Below, piece by piece: positions 46,190 to 55,138 of a DNA stretch of 64,000 bases; the first letter of the stretch is position 1; each line of letters starts with the position of its first letter. The position numbers and the translations under genes were made by a program. Location of the stretch: the NCBI RefSeq assembly GCF_000258515.1, contig NZ_AJLF01000002.1, positions 248,001 through 312,000 of the forward strand, written 5' to 3'. The DNA comes from Thermococcus zilligii AN1 (GTDB lineage: Archaea > Methanobacteriota_B > Thermococci > Thermococcales > Thermococcaceae). The notes beneath the pieces were generated by a model. It was not told the DNA's origin. It saw nothing but the letters and a program-made list of their open reading frames with translations, and did no database searches.

Positions 46190-47032
46190 ATGAGGGAGGA
46201 AACCGTGGGAACGCTGCTGGCCTTCGTGGTCTTAGTCCTCTTAGGAGTTGAGCCGGTCATCATAAAGGCCAGTCCGGTCAATCCATTTGCCTTCGCCTCA
46301 GCCGCGTCGCTCTCTGCATCCTCCATCCTCTGGGCGGCACTGCTCGCAACGGGAAAGGCCCGGGAAATCCCGAAAAAGCCGGGCGAGATTAAAAAGACCT
46401 TTCTGACGGGCCTATTCGCCACTGCCGTGGCCTATTCCCTCTTCACCTATGGGACGAGGCTCAGCACTGCAATCAACTCCGCGATACTGACCCGTTTTGA
46501 GGTCTTCTACTCCTTCCTCATCGGGTGGCTCTTCCTCGGGGAGAGGATAACCGCTAAAGGTGCCTTCTCCGCCCTCGCCCTCGTTTCCGGTGTTTTCCTC
46601 GTTGTCACGGGCGGGAAGGGGGTGACCATCGGGGGAGGTGACGTCCTTCTCCTCTTAACTCCCCTGTTCTGGCAGATAGGCCACGCGATAGCGAAGAGAA
46701 CCGCCTATTCTCCCCTAACGATAGCGGCGCTGAGGAACACCTTCGGGGGGCTTTTGCTCCTTGTCCCTGCCCTAAAGACCGGCTTCGCCTTCACTCCTCT
46801 GGCCTTAGCGGAGGGCATCGTAATAGCCCTGACCCAGTCCCTCTGGTACTGCTCCATAGCCAGGATAAACCTCTCGAAGGCCACGGCAATCCTCACCCCT
46901 TCGCCGGTCCTCTCGGTTATGGCCTCGATGGCCCTCCTCGGTGAGAGTGTCGGGGTTTACCAAATAGCCGGGCTCGCCCTCATAATAGCCGGAACCCTTT
47001 TAGTGACCCTTGAGAAGAGTGAAGGGAGGTGA
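46190..47032 (+). CDS. EamA/DMT-family transporter
   Basis: 280-residue membrane protein with ten predicted helices in two EamA repeats (about 5-135 and 145-275). The typical end-of-repeat motifs are FEVFYSFLIGWLFLGERITAKGAFSALALVSGVFLVV and LTPSPVLSVMASMALLGESVGVYQIAGLALIIAGTLLV. It would export or import a small metabolite; substrate unknown. GGGGGATTGCG precedes the ATG. The hydrolase gene follows 4 bp downstream. Confidence 0.9.
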   Translation: MREETVGTLLAFVVLVLLGVEPVIIKASPVNPFAFASAASLSASSILWAALLATGKAREIPKKPGEIKKTFLTGLFATAVAYSLFTYGTRLSTAINSAILTRFEVFYSFLIGWLFLGERITAKGAFSALALVSGVFLVVTGGKGVTIGGGDVLLLLTPLFWQIGHAIAKRTAYSPLTIAALRNTFGGLLLLVPALKTGFAFTPLALAEGIVIALTQSLWYCSIARINLSKATAILTPSPVLSVMASMALLGESVGVYQIAGLALIIAGTLLVTLEKSEGR

Positions 47033-47036
47033 GGGG

Positions 47037-47810
47037 ATGAATCTGGTCGTCCTCGGCTCCGGCTCCTACAGCGGGACGCCGAAACCGCTCTGCGACTGTG
47101 AGAACTGCTCAAGGGCGAGAATAAATCCTGCCCTGAGGAGAACGAGGTTCTCGCTCTATTTCGAGAAGGCCCTCGTTGACCCGAGTCCGGATCTGCGCTA
47201 TCACCTGGTGGGGCTCAACAGGAAAGTGGAGAAGGTCTTCATAACGCACGCCCACTTCGACCACATAGCGGGCTTTCCGGAGCTTCAGGTTTTCGGGGAA
47301 CTCGATGTGTATTCCCACAGCCAGGGCATTGAGACGGCAAAGCACCTGGCTTCCCTCTTCCTCGGTGGAGCTTCCCCCGGTAACAGGGTGTGGCGCTACC
47401 ATGATATCCCCTTCAACGGGTGGTTTGAGCTTGGTGGGATGAGGGTGTTCCACTTCAGGACTGTCCACCGCTCCATAGAGAACTCCGGCGGCTTCGTCTT
47501 CGAGCTGAAGGGGAAGAAAATAGCTGTGACGGGCGACACGGGGCCGGAGATACTGGATGACAGGGAGGCAATAAAAGCGATGGAAGGAGCTGACCTGTTA
47601 ATAGCGGAGATGACGCACAGGGAGTCAGTCCCGGGGACGCACCTTGGAGTTAAAGACGCCATCGGGCTGGCCAGGAAAGTCGGGGCCGGCTACACTGTCT
47701 TCGCCCACATAAGCCACAGCAACTACACCCACGAGGTTCTGGAAAAGAGGGTAAGGGAGGCGGGAGTTATCGGGGAGGTCGCGAGGGACTTCACATGGAT
47801 TGAGGTATGA
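47037..47810 (+). CDS. Metallo-beta-lactamase fold hydrolase (PhnP/RNase Z-like)
   Basis: 257 residues. N-terminal LGSGSYSGTPKPLCDCENCSRARI has the cysteine set of PhnP-type phosphodiesterases; the metal site is THAHFDHIAG, with a further histidine in RTVHRS, VTGDTGPE and the final FAHISHSNY. Likely a cyclic phosphodiesterase or related hydrolase. GGAGGTGAGGGG precedes the ATG at 47037. It is in one operon with the transporter. Confidence 0.88.
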   Translation: MNLVVLGSGSYSGTPKPLCDCENCSRARINPALRRTRFSLYFEKALVDPSPDLRYHLVGLNRKVEKVFITHAHFDHIAGFPELQVFGELDVYSHSQGIETAKHLASLFLGGASPGNRVWRYHDIPFNGWFELGGMRVFHFRTVHRSIENSGGFVFELKGKKIAVTGDTGPEILDDREAIKAMEGADLLIAEMTHRESVPGTHLGVKDAIGLARKVGAGYTVFAHISHSNYTHEVLEKRVREAGVIGEVARDFTWIEV

Positions 47811-47826
47811 GGGCCCGCCGGTTTCC

Positions 47827-49836
47827 TTACACTTCCTTTGTGCGCTTTCTCTCGGTTTCCTCGAGGGCTTTTCTCTCCAGCTCCTTCGCCCTTTCAATTC
47901 TGTACTCCTCGATCAGCTTGAGGAACTTTTCGGCTTCTCTTTCGCGATCCTCCTCCCACTTCCTGAGCAGTTTTTCGATTGCATCCTCGAGGGTTTTTCT
48001 CTCGACCACCGCAAAGTCATCAACCCGCTTGACATCCAGCTCTTCCCCCGTAAAGAACGGGACGTGGGCCCCGCGGAGAACCGCCTTCACAGGCTCGGGG
48101 ATGGGCTTCTCGGTTATCAAAGCCCTTATCCCCTTTTCCACGAGTTTTTCGGCTATGGCCCTTCCCGCCCCGGCGGGGTTGATTACAAAGAGCACGTCGC
48201 CCTTCCTGAGGCCAACTTCGCGCTCAATCCTCTCGAGCTCGTGCCAGCTCAGCACTTCCATGACCTTTAGAGGCACGGCGGAGCCTCTGGCCTCTACCAC
48301 GTTCATGCGCTTGACCTGCACTAAGTCCCTGCCAAGCCGCTCGATGATGGCCTTGGCTTCCCTGAGCTGTCTCTCGAGCGCCTCTATGCGCTTTACCTTG
48401 GCCTCGAGCTCTTTCTCTCTGAGGACTTTCTTTCTCACCTCTTCGTCGTAGTCGGCTATTTTCCTCTCAAGCTTGCCTATCGTTTCCCTCTGCTCCCTGA
48501 TGATTTCCTTCAGCTCGCGGTTCTCGTTCTCCAGCATCTCGATTCTCCTTTCCAGCTCCCTTATGCGCCTGAGGTAGGGTTCGAGGTCTGGGGCTTTTCT
48601 CTCGTCCCCCCTTTCTTCCTCGACCTTGGGCCTCTCCCTGAGGGAGACCATCTGCATAGCCTCGCCGAGGTTGTAGCCCTGTATCACGAGGGCCTTTACC
48701 TCGTCGGCTTTCTTGGAAAGGCCGGCTTCTTTCAGCCGGGCATCTATGTGCTCCAGCTTCGGCTTAAGGCGGAGGTAGGCTTTGTAGGCCGCGGCCAGGG
48801 CATCCCCCTGGTGGTCGTCCTCTACAGTGATTCCCAGATTCCTCAAAAGCTCGCTCTTCTCCTCTACCCGGAAGCTCTCCCTGGGGACGAAAAGCTGGGC
48901 CTTGAAGGAGCGCGCTATCTTCTCGACGAAGCCGGGGGCGGGGGAAACGTCCGTAGCGACTATAACCGGATGCCCGATCTCGCTTATGAACCTGAAAACC
49001 TCCCCGACGGGCATGTTCCTCTCGCTGTGGAGGGCTATTATCCTCCCGTTCAGGTCTATGGCCGCTATGCCAACCGTTATCCCCGGGTCGATCCCAACTA
49101 TAATGCTCCTCCGCTCCCTGATGGCTTCCTCCCCCCTGAGCGGTGCAAAGCCGAGCTCGGCCCTCTCAACGGGGTAAATCCTGACCTCGACGTCCCCGCC
49201 GTGCATGGGGCTCACCAGGCCTGCCAGCTCTTCCCTGCTCGCGTAAACGCGGAACTCACCCCTCGCTAACCCGTAGTCCCTCTCCTCGGTCTCGAGGTCG
49301 AAGGGTATACCCGCTCTCCTCAGCCTCTCCTCTATCTCCCTCACCTTGTCGCGGACGAGGTTGTGGACGCGCTTCCTATAGCGGTCCTGGCTCCAGCCAC
49401 CTTTCCCGGGGCTCCTCCCGCGGGCTACCTTTATGATGACCTCGTCCTCGAAAGCTAAGACCTCATAGCCAACCCCTTTGCTCGCGAGCAGGGCTGAAAG
49501 CCTGGCCTCCTCGTAGGGGTCGAAGCGGTCGGCAGTTTTTATCCCATGCTCTTTGGCCAGGCTCTGCAGGCTTTTCTGCTCCCCGGGTTTTCCCGTTACC
49601 TGGACGAGCTTCGTGCCCGGCGGAAGGGAGCGTAAGAACTTCCTCAAATCCTCGCCCAGCTCGGTAACGCTGTCGATCGCAACGATGTCGGGCCTCTTAA
49701 TTTGGATGAAGCGGATTAGCCTGTGGAGTGTGAACTCCCCCTTTCCCTCGAGCTTTCCGTTGAACCAGCCTACGACGGCGAACCTCTTCGGGTTCTCGCC
49801 TATTACGTCAACCCCAAAGATTAGAATAAGCCTCAC
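47827..49836 (-). CDS. DUF460 protein (RuvC/RNase H-like plus coiled coil)
   Basis: 669 residues. The N-terminal domain (FGVDVIGENPKRFAVVGWFNG) and a central domain (IVGIDPGITVGIAAIDLNGRIIALHSERNM, about 248-278, with DDHQGDALAAAYKAY later) both look like RNase H-fold domains. A long coiled coil spans about 420-530, and a small Toprim-like C-terminal part follows. This is archaeal DUF460. Conserved acidic residues suggest nucleic-acid processing, but no activity is established to my knowledge. Confidence 0.85.
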   Translation of the reverse strand: MRLILIFGVDVIGENPKRFAVVGWFNGKLEGKGEFTLHRLIRFIQIKRPDIVAIDSVTELGEDLRKFLRSLPPGTKLVQVTGKPGEQKSLQSLAKEHGIKTADRFDPYEEARLSALLASKGVGYEVLAFEDEVIIKVARGRSPGKGGWSQDRYRKRVHNLVRDKVREIEERLRRAGIPFDLETEERDYGLARGEFRVYASREELAGLVSPMHGGDVEVRIYPVERAELGFAPLRGEEAIRERRSIIVGIDPGITVGIAAIDLNGRIIALHSERNMPVGEVFRFISEIGHPVIVATDVSPAPGFVEKIARSFKAQLFVPRESFRVEEKSELLRNLGITVEDDHQGDALAAAYKAYLRLKPKLEHIDARLKEAGLSKKADEVKALVIQGYNLGEAMQMVSLRERPKVEEERGDERKAPDLEPYLRRIRELERRIEMLENENRELKEIIREQRETIGKLERKIADYDEEVRKKVLREKELEAKVKRIEALERQLREAKAIIERLGRDLVQVKRMNVVEARGSAVPLKVMEVLSWHELERIEREVGLRKGDVLFVINPAGAGRAIAEKLVEKGIRALITEKPIPEPVKAVLRGAHVPFFTGEELDVKRVDDFAVVERKTLEDAIEKLLRKWEEDREREAEKFLKLIEEYRIERAKELERKALEETERKRTKEV

Positions 49837-49949
49837 CTCTCATGGGAACTCCCCCCATGCCCTTTAAAACGTTAGCCAAATGTCCGGGTTCGCTCATTCT
49901 CACCGAAAGGGTTATCTGCTGAACAGCTTAAACCAGAGTGGTGGTGACA

Positions 49950-50276
49950 ATGAAGATGAGGGTTGTTTTCGACAAGGAGTACGACCTCTCCTCCGGGATC
50001 TACAGGGTGCGCGTAAGAGAACTCGAGTTCGACGAGGAGCTCAGGAAAGTCCTGCACGGGGTGGACCCGGCTATCAGAATAAAGGGCCAGGAGGTAAAAC
50101 TCTCGGAACTAAAGGAGCGGTTCTTTGAGCTCCAGACGAGGGAAGAGGCTGAGAAGATCTTAGGAGAGATAAGGGGGGCACTTGTAGAGGCCCTCGGCGC
50201 TTTGATAGCCAGATTTAGGGAAGCCCAGAGCTTCAACGGCTCCGTTTCGTACGAAATAGACTTCAACGAGCTCTGA
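49950..50276 (+). CDS. Conserved small protein, unknown function
   Basis: 108 residues, soluble, highly charged, mixed alpha/beta: MKMRVVFDKEYDLSSGIYRV at the start and EAEKILGEIRGALVEALGALIARFREAQ as a late helix. ATG 49950 follows GGTGGTGACA. The stop is adjacent to the convergent pcp stop. No family recognised. Confidence 0.65.
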   Translation: MKMRVVFDKEYDLSSGIYRVRVRELEFDEELRKVLHGVDPAIRIKGQEVKLSELKERFFELQTREEAEKILGEIRGALVEALGALIARFREAQSFNGSVSYEIDFNEL

Positions 50277-50277
50277 C

Positions 50278-50886
50278 TCATCCCTTCCATTCAATCGAGA
50301 CCTCCACGGCCCTTCTAATCGCCCTGTTTATCGTCTCCTGCGCCATAGACGGCCTCGGTTTGTCGAGGGCCTGCTCGTGGCTGAAGGGCACGTGTATGAA
50401 GCCCGCCCTCGTTTCCATCCCCGCTACCGCTACCGTGTGTAGGGCGGTGAACATGGCGGTGTTGCACACGTAGGTTCCCGCGGTGTTGGAGACCTCAGCT
50501 GGTATTTTTTCCTCCCTCAAAGCCTTCACGATAGCCTTTATCGGGATCGTGGCGAAGTAAGCCGTGGGTGCCCCTTCAAAGACGGGCTCGTCCTCGGGGG
50601 CAAAGCCCTCGTTGTCCGGCATCTTGCTGTCCATGACGTTTATCGCGACGCGCTCGACGGTGATGTTCGGCCTGCCGCCGGCCTGGCCAGTCAGGATCAC
50701 AACGTCCGGCCTCTCCTTCACTATGAGCCTCGGGAGAACCTCCCTGACGCCCCTAAAAGTCACGGGCAGGAGATGCTTTACTATCTCTGCCCCCTTTATC
50801 TCATCGGGAAGGGCTTTGACTGCCTCCCAGGAGGGGTTTATGCTTTCACCGCCGAAGGGCTCGAAGCCTGTCACGAGAACCTTCAT
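50278..50886 (-). CDS. pcp: Pyrrolidone-carboxylate peptidase (pyroglutamyl peptidase I)
   Basis: 202-residue cysteine peptidase of family C15. VLVTGFEPFGGESINPS at the N-terminus, catalytic Glu in VERVAINVMD, Cys in NTAGTYVCNTAMF and His in GFIHVPFSHEQA. It removes N-terminal pyroglutamate from peptides. ATG 50886 follows GGTGGTTAAG. The Thermococcales enzyme is a known thermostable tetramer. Confidence 0.96.
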   Translation of the reverse strand: MKVLVTGFEPFGGESINPSWEAVKALPDEIKGAEIVKHLLPVTFRGVREVLPRLIVKERPDVVILTGQAGGRPNITVERVAINVMDSKMPDNEGFAPEDEPVFEGAPTAYFATIPIKAIVKALREEKIPAEVSNTAGTYVCNTAMFTALHTVAVAGMETRAGFIHVPFSHEQALDKPRPSMAQETINRAIRRAVEVSIEWKG

Positions 50887-50947
50887 CTTAACCACCGAAA
50901 AGGTTAGGTTTTTAGGCTTTAAAAACTACCTCAGACGGGGGGTGTGG

Positions 50948-52060
50948 ATGAAGTACGACGTTCTGATCATCGGCGGGGGGCCGGTTGGCAACTACCTGGC
51001 CACTCTTTTAGCTGGCAAACTGGACGTGGCCGTTGTGGAAAAAAAGCCCTCCTTCGGTGGAAAGGCCTGCACGGGGATAATCGGGGCGGAGAGCTTTGAG
51101 GAGCTTGGCTTTCCGGAGGAGGCGGTGATAAACGAGCTCAGGGGGGCGGTCTTTTACTCTAAGATCCAGAGCTTTGAAATCGAGAGAAAGACCCCCCAGG
51201 CCTACGTTGTGGATAGAAAGACCCTCGAAAGGGAGCTGGCGAAGGAGGCCATAAAGCGGGGTGCGGACTACTTCATGGGGACCACTTTTACCGGCTTCAG
51301 GGACGGAAAGGCGAGGCTTCAACACCTGAATGAGGCCTTTGAAATCGAGGCAGAGTTTTACGTGGGGGCGGACGGTGTCGCCAGCACCGTTGCTAAGGAA
51401 ATCGGGGCAAAGAGCGAGGCTGAGTTCCTCAAGGGATACGAAGCCGAGGTCGTTGGAAACTTCAGGAGGGACTTCACCGAGGTATGGGTCAACAGGGAGC
51501 TCAACCCAGAATTCTTCTTCTGGGTGGCTCCTGTGAGTGATGACACCGCCCGGGTCGGGACTTTTGGGGAGCTGGAGGTCTTCAGGCGGTTTCTTGCCGG
51601 GAGGGGGCTAAAACCTACCTCTATAGTTGAGTTCAAAGCCGGCTCGGTCGGCCTCGGCTGGAGGAAGCCGTGGGTGTCTGGCAACGTTGCCCTCGTTGGA
51701 GACGCCGCCCTCCAGATAAAGCCAACCACGGCCGGAGGGATAGTCTTCGGGGCGATATGCGCCCACCACTTAGCGCGGGCCATAATCGAAGGCGACCTCG
51801 GAAGTTACGAGCGCTCGTGCTCCGCCATCAGGGACCAGATATCCTTCGGGCTGAGGGTGAGGAAGGTCTTCAAGGGGCTCAGCCAGGAGGGTATAGAGGA
51901 GATCTTCAAGGTGCTTGGAAGTGAGGACGCCGTTGAGACGATAGAGGAATACGCTGACTTCGATGACCATCTGAGGACTTTTAGGGCCCTCGCAAAGAAG
52001 CCGCGCCTTCTGGCGGCCCTCCTGAAGATAAGCCCGTCCATCATCAGGGCCCTGCTGTGA
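50948..52060 (+). CDS. FAD-dependent oxidoreductase, geranylgeranyl reductase family
   Basis: 370 residues. FAD-binding YDVLIIGGGPVGNYLATLLAGKLDVAVVEKK at the N-terminus, the GD motif GNVALVGDAALQIKPTTAGGI near residue 255, and FYVGADGVASTVAKEIGA in between. This is the fold of geranylgeranyl reductases that saturate archaeal lipid chains, though paralogues with other substrates exist. The start ATG 50948 has GGGGGGTGTGG upstream. It heads a run of same-strand genes that includes ASCH and ferritin-like proteins. Confidence 0.85.
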   Translation: MKYDVLIIGGGPVGNYLATLLAGKLDVAVVEKKPSFGGKACTGIIGAESFEELGFPEEAVINELRGAVFYSKIQSFEIERKTPQAYVVDRKTLERELAKEAIKRGADYFMGTTFTGFRDGKARLQHLNEAFEIEAEFYVGADGVASTVAKEIGAKSEAEFLKGYEAEVVGNFRRDFTEVWVNRELNPEFFFWVAPVSDDTARVGTFGELEVFRRFLAGRGLKPTSIVEFKAGSVGLGWRKPWVSGNVALVGDAALQIKPTTAGGIVFGAICAHHLARAIIEGDLGSYERSCSAIRDQISFGLRVRKVFKGLSQEGIEEIFKVLGSEDAVETIEEYADFDDHLRTFRALAKKPRLLAALLKISPSIIRALL

Positions 52061-52069
52061 GGTGATCGC

Positions 52070-52423
52070 ATGGCAACGTGGAGGATGGGTCTGCAGGAGG
52101 AGTATTTAAGGGCGATAGCTGAAGGCAGGAAGAAAATCGAGGGTCGCCTGTATGACGAGAAGAGACAGGGGATAAAGCCGGGGGACACGATAATCTTTGA
52201 GGACAGGCTGATGTGCGTTGTGAAGGACGTCAGGGTTTACTCCTCCTTCAGGGAGATGCTGGAGAGCGAGGGGATCGAGAACGTCCTCCCGGGGGTTGGG
52301 GACATAGAGGAGGGGGTGAAGGTTTACCGGAAGTTTTATTCGGAGGAGAAGGAGAGGAAATACGGTGTGGTGGCCATAGAGGTGGAGCCGGTTGGCTGGA
52401 CCGGGGGGATGCTGGGTGATTGA
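52070..52423 (+). CDS. ASCH-domain protein
   Basis: 117 residues. MGLQEEYLRAIAEGRKKIEGRLYDEKRQGIKPGDTIIFEDRLMCVVKDVRVYSSFREMLESEG is a full ASCH domain, a PUA-like beta-barrel; E-G-R in KKIEGRLYD is the family signature. ASCH proteins are thought to bind or process RNA or modified nucleosides. GAGGTGATCGC precedes the ATG. It sits 9 bp after the oxidoreductase gene. Confidence 0.88.
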   Translation: MATWRMGLQEEYLRAIAEGRKKIEGRLYDEKRQGIKPGDTIIFEDRLMCVVKDVRVYSSFREMLESEGIENVLPGVGDIEEGVKVYRKFYSEEKERKYGVVAIEVEPVGWTGGMLGD

Positions 52424-52424
52424 C

Positions 52425-52895
52425 GTGGAGGAAATCATCGAGCGGCTCTCAAGGCTCTCTTACGGGGAGGCGTTAGCTTACTGGATAAAGAACGAAATGG
52501 AGGAGGCGGAGTTCTATCGCCAGCTCGCTGAACGCGCCAAAGACCTCGGCCTTCCCGGGAGCCTTGTTGAGACCTTTAAAAAGCTCTCGAAGGACTCTGA
52601 AAAGCACGCAAAGGAGCTAACGAGGCTTTTCCGTGAAACCTACTCGCGGGAGCCCGGGGGAGACATACCGCCGATAGAGGTTCTCCCCCTGCTCAACGAG
52701 TTCGAGAGGGCTGACCGGCTGGAGGAGGTCATTACAGCCGCCATGGAGAGCGAGCTCATAGCGGTGAACGCCTACAGAACACTCGCCGAAAAGGTGGATG
52801 ACCCAAGGCTTAGGGAGCTCTACCTCAGGCTTTCCGAGGTGGAGAGAACGCACTATGAAGCCCTGAAGAGGGAGTACGAAAAGCTGGGTGGTTGA
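52425..52895 (+). CDS. Ferritin-like (rubrerythrin-type) protein, copy 1
   Basis: About 156 residues forming a four-helix bundle: YGEALAYWIKNEMEEAEFYRQLAERA, a second helix with KDSEKHAKEL, then AMESELIAVNAYRTLAEK and RLSEVERTHYEAL. The second half has the normal E-x2-H iron motif (ERTH); in the first half the acidic residue sits one position further from His (D-x3-H). It lacks the rubredoxin domain. GTG 52425 follows GGGTGATT. Two related genes follow directly, so this is a tandem family, possibly for oxidative defence or iron handling. Confidence 0.78.
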   Translation: MEEIIERLSRLSYGEALAYWIKNEMEEAEFYRQLAERAKDLGLPGSLVETFKKLSKDSEKHAKELTRLFRETYSREPGGDIPPIEVLPLLNEFERADRLEEVITAAMESELIAVNAYRTLAEKVDDPRLRELYLRLSEVERTHYEALKREYEKLGG

Positions 52896-52896
52896 A

Positions 52897-53379
52897 ATGG
52901 CCGTGGAGATTTTAAAAGAGATAAGGAAGCTGAACGAGCGCGAACTCCTCAGCTACTGGATTAAGGGCGAATACGAGGAGGCAGAGATGTACTGGAAGCT
53001 TGCCGAGAGGTCGAAAGAACTCGGCCTCCCCGAGAACGTCGTGGAGACCTTCAGGAGGCTCGGCGACGAGTCCAGAGGGCACGGCGATGGTCTTCTCAGG
53101 ATATACCGCGATGAATATGGAGAGGAGCTCCTTGAGGTCAGGGTTCCAAACGTTGAAGCCCTCGACGTCCTCGGCAAGTTCTGGAAGGTGAAGGATCTTG
53201 AAGACGTCCTCGAAATAGCCATGGAGAGCGAGAAGCTCGCGGAAACGATATACAGGAAGCTCGCCGGGGAAACGGAGAACCCCAAGCTCAGGGAAGCATA
53301 CCTCCTGTTGGCGGAGACGGAAAAGGGCCACTACGAGGCCCTGGCTTCCCTCCGGAAGTCCCTCTCGCTTGGTGATTGA
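52897..53379 (+). CDS. Ferritin-like (rubrerythrin-type) protein, copy 2
   Basis: About 160 residues, clearly paralogous to copy 1: ERELLSYWIKGEYEEAEMYWKLAERSKELGLPENVVETFRRLGDESRGHGDGL, then AMESEKLAETIYRKLAG and LAETEKGHYEAL. Again E-x2-H in the second half (EKGH) and a shifted E-x3-H in the first (ESRGH). ATG 52897 follows GGTGGTTGAA. It ends LSLGD-TGA, and the same frame continues past the stop into the copy 3 remnant. Confidence 0.78.
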   Translation: MAVEILKEIRKLNERELLSYWIKGEYEEAEMYWKLAERSKELGLPENVVETFRRLGDESRGHGDGLLRIYRDEYGEELLEVRVPNVEALDVLGKFWKVKDLEDVLEIAMESEKLAETIYRKLAGETENPKLREAYLLLAETEKGHYEALASLRKSLSLGD

Positions 53380-53388
53380 AATGGAGGA

Positions 53389-53745
53389 CGTTTCAGAAAG
53401 CTCTCCAAGGAGGACAGGGAGCACGGGGACAGCCTTTGGAGGCTCTACGTGAAGACCTATGGAGAGGAGCCGAGAAAAGTTGTTGACCTTCCCTTCATAG
53501 AGGCCCTCAGCTTGGCCAGGGCACTCGAGGATCCGTCAAACGTTGAGTTCGTCTTCAGGGTTGCGATGGAGACGGAGCTCGTCGCCAAAAAGCTCTATGA
53601 GCACCTCGCGGAGGCTAAAGGGCTCTACGAGTTTCTGGCAGACTTTGAGTGGGTTCATTACCAGAGGCTCCGCGGTGAGGCCGGGCTCATGGGCATAGAC
53701 GTGGGAAAGATAGAGGAGGAGATAAGGAAAAAGGGCTTCCTCTGA
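53389..53745 (+). pseudogene. Ferritin-like protein, copy 3, N-terminally truncated
   Basis: A 119-codon stretch homologous to the last two-thirds of copies 1 and 2: FRKLSKEDREHGDSLWRLYVKTYGEEPRK, AMETELVAKKLYEHLAEAK, DFEWVHYQRL. The first helix (about 50 residues) is missing. The frame is that of copy 2 beyond its TGA, and has no ATG, GTG or TTG until GTG 53449, which starts too late for a full bundle. An ATG at 53381 with a good GGTGATTGAA site opens the wrong frame and stops after 23 codons. It looks like a deletion remnant, though the 99-residue product from 53449 could be made. Confidence 0.75.
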
Positions 53746-54144
53746 TCACTTCTCCGCCTTCTTCTCCTCTCCGGCCCTCTTCAGCGTCTCTACCTCTTCT
53801 GGCTTCAGGGGTACAAAACGGTCGGCCCTGTTGTCGTAGCTCGCCACGAGGAAGTCCCTGCTCATCTGAAGCGCCCCTGTCGGACAGACGTCAACGCATT
53901 GCCCGCAATAGACGCAGCGGGCGGTCCAGAGGGCCACTTTCTTTATCTCAGGCAGATAGACGAAGACACCGGCAGGGCAGACGTTGACGCACATCCTGCA
54001 GCCCACGCACTTGTCGACGTCGTAAGCAATCATCCCCCTGAAGTCCTCGGGAATGGGAACCGGCTCCGTTTTCGGGAACGGGTTTGTCGCTGGCTTCCTG
54101 AGGAGGTTCCTGAGGACCATCGGAAGGAGCGGCGGTGCCCTCAC
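53746..54144 (-). CDS. mbhN: Membrane-bound hydrogenase ferredoxin-like subunit MbhN
   Basis: 132 residues with two [4Fe-4S] motifs, CVGCRMCVNVCPAG and CVYCGQCVDVCPTG, as in NuoI. It takes electrons from ferredoxin and passes them to MbhJ and the NiFe site. GTG 54144 follows GAGGTGATAAT and overlaps mbhM by 4 bp. It is the last gene of the mbh operon and converges with the ferritin-like remnant. Confidence 0.95.
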   Translation of the reverse strand: MRAPPLLPMVLRNLLRKPATNPFPKTEPVPIPEDFRGMIAYDVDKCVGCRMCVNVCPAGVFVYLPEIKKVALWTARCVYCGQCVDVCPTGALQMSRDFLVASYDNRADRFVPLKPEEVETLKRAGEEKKAEK

Positions 54145-55133
54145 ATTATCACCTCCATGGCTATTAGGAGCGAGCCTATGAGGGAAGCCAGGAAGACGTT
54201 CTTCCAGAGGAAGTCAACGGCATGGGTTACCTTCAGCCTCCCCGTCACCGCCCTGAAGACGCTCTGGACGACGAAAAGAACGGCGAAGACCTTCAGCGTG
54301 TGGAAGAGCAGGTCGATGATCTGAGCCGGGAGTCCTGTGAGGTTGAAGTAGCCTGAGACCCCCCACGGGAAGAATACCGCCACGACGAGCGAGGCCGAGA
54401 TGAATGCCTTAAGCGAGTGGGTGAGCTTGAGCAGGGCTAAGTACCTGCCGCTGTACTCGACTAAGAGTCCCTCGGCTATCTCCTCCTCTGCATCAGGTAT
54501 GTTGAAGGGTCCGACCTCTATCTCGCTGGCCAGCCAGATGAAGAATACGTAGAGGAGTATTACTGCCCCAACGAAGCTCATCGGCGTCCCTATTTCCCAG
54601 ATGTTGTGGGTATAAAAGATTTCCATGCTGAAGGGCCTTAGAACTCCGAGCTTTCCGAGGCGCCACATTATGGCGAAAATCGCCAGCATCATGGCCGGCT
54701 CCCTGGACACCATTATGGCCGCTTCCCTCGCGGCGCCTATCTTGGCGTAGGGGTTGCCGGAGCTTATGGCGCCTATTATCTTGAAGAAGCCGATGAGGGT
54801 TAAAAGGTAGATGAAGACTATCACGTCGCCCCTGCTGGCCAGCACCGGCGCGAAGCCCATTGGGGTGTAAGCCAAAAGCGCTATGGCGGTAGCTAAAGCC
54901 AGCACCGGCGCGGCCCTGAACATGAAGTTGGCAGTGTTCGGGATTAGTGTCTCTTTGCTCGCCAGCTTGAGGAAGTCGTAGACCGGCTGAAGGACTGGCG
55001 GCCCGATGCGCCTCTGCATTCTCGCCACCAACTTCCTGTCTATCCCTTCCCAGACGAGAGAGGCGAGTGAGACGAAGGCAAAAAGGCCCAGGAGGCCGGC
55101 AAGTGGGTAGACAAGCTCCCCAACGACGTCCAT
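54141..55133 (-). CDS. mbhM: Membrane-bound hydrogenase subunit MbhM (NuoH-like)
   Basis: About 330 residues, eight or so membrane helices. NuoH hallmarks: VARMQRRIGPPVLQPVYDFLKL, ISSGNPYAKIGAAREAAIMVSREPAM and PFNIPDAEEEIAEGLLVEYSGRYLALLKL with conserved charges that anchor the peripheral arm. It links the hydrogenase module to the ion pump. ATG 55133 with GAGGTGATGCCA is the real start; the frame stays open into mbhL. Confidence 0.95.
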   Translation of the reverse strand: MDVVGELVYPLAGLLGLFAFVSLASLVWEGIDRKLVARMQRRIGPPVLQPVYDFLKLASKETLIPNTANFMFRAAPVLALATAIALLAYTPMGFAPVLASRGDVIVFIYLLTLIGFFKIIGAISSGNPYAKIGAAREAAIMVSREPAMMLAIFAIMWRLGKLGVLRPFSMEIFYTHNIWEIGTPMSFVGAVILLYVFFIWLASEIEVGPFNIPDAEEEIAEGLLVEYSGRYLALLKLTHSLKAFISASLVVAVFFPWGVSGYFNLTGLPAQIIDLLFHTLKVFAVLFVVQSVFRAVTGRLKVTHAVDFLWKNVFLASLIGSLLIAMEVIM

Positions 55134-55138
55134 TGGCA

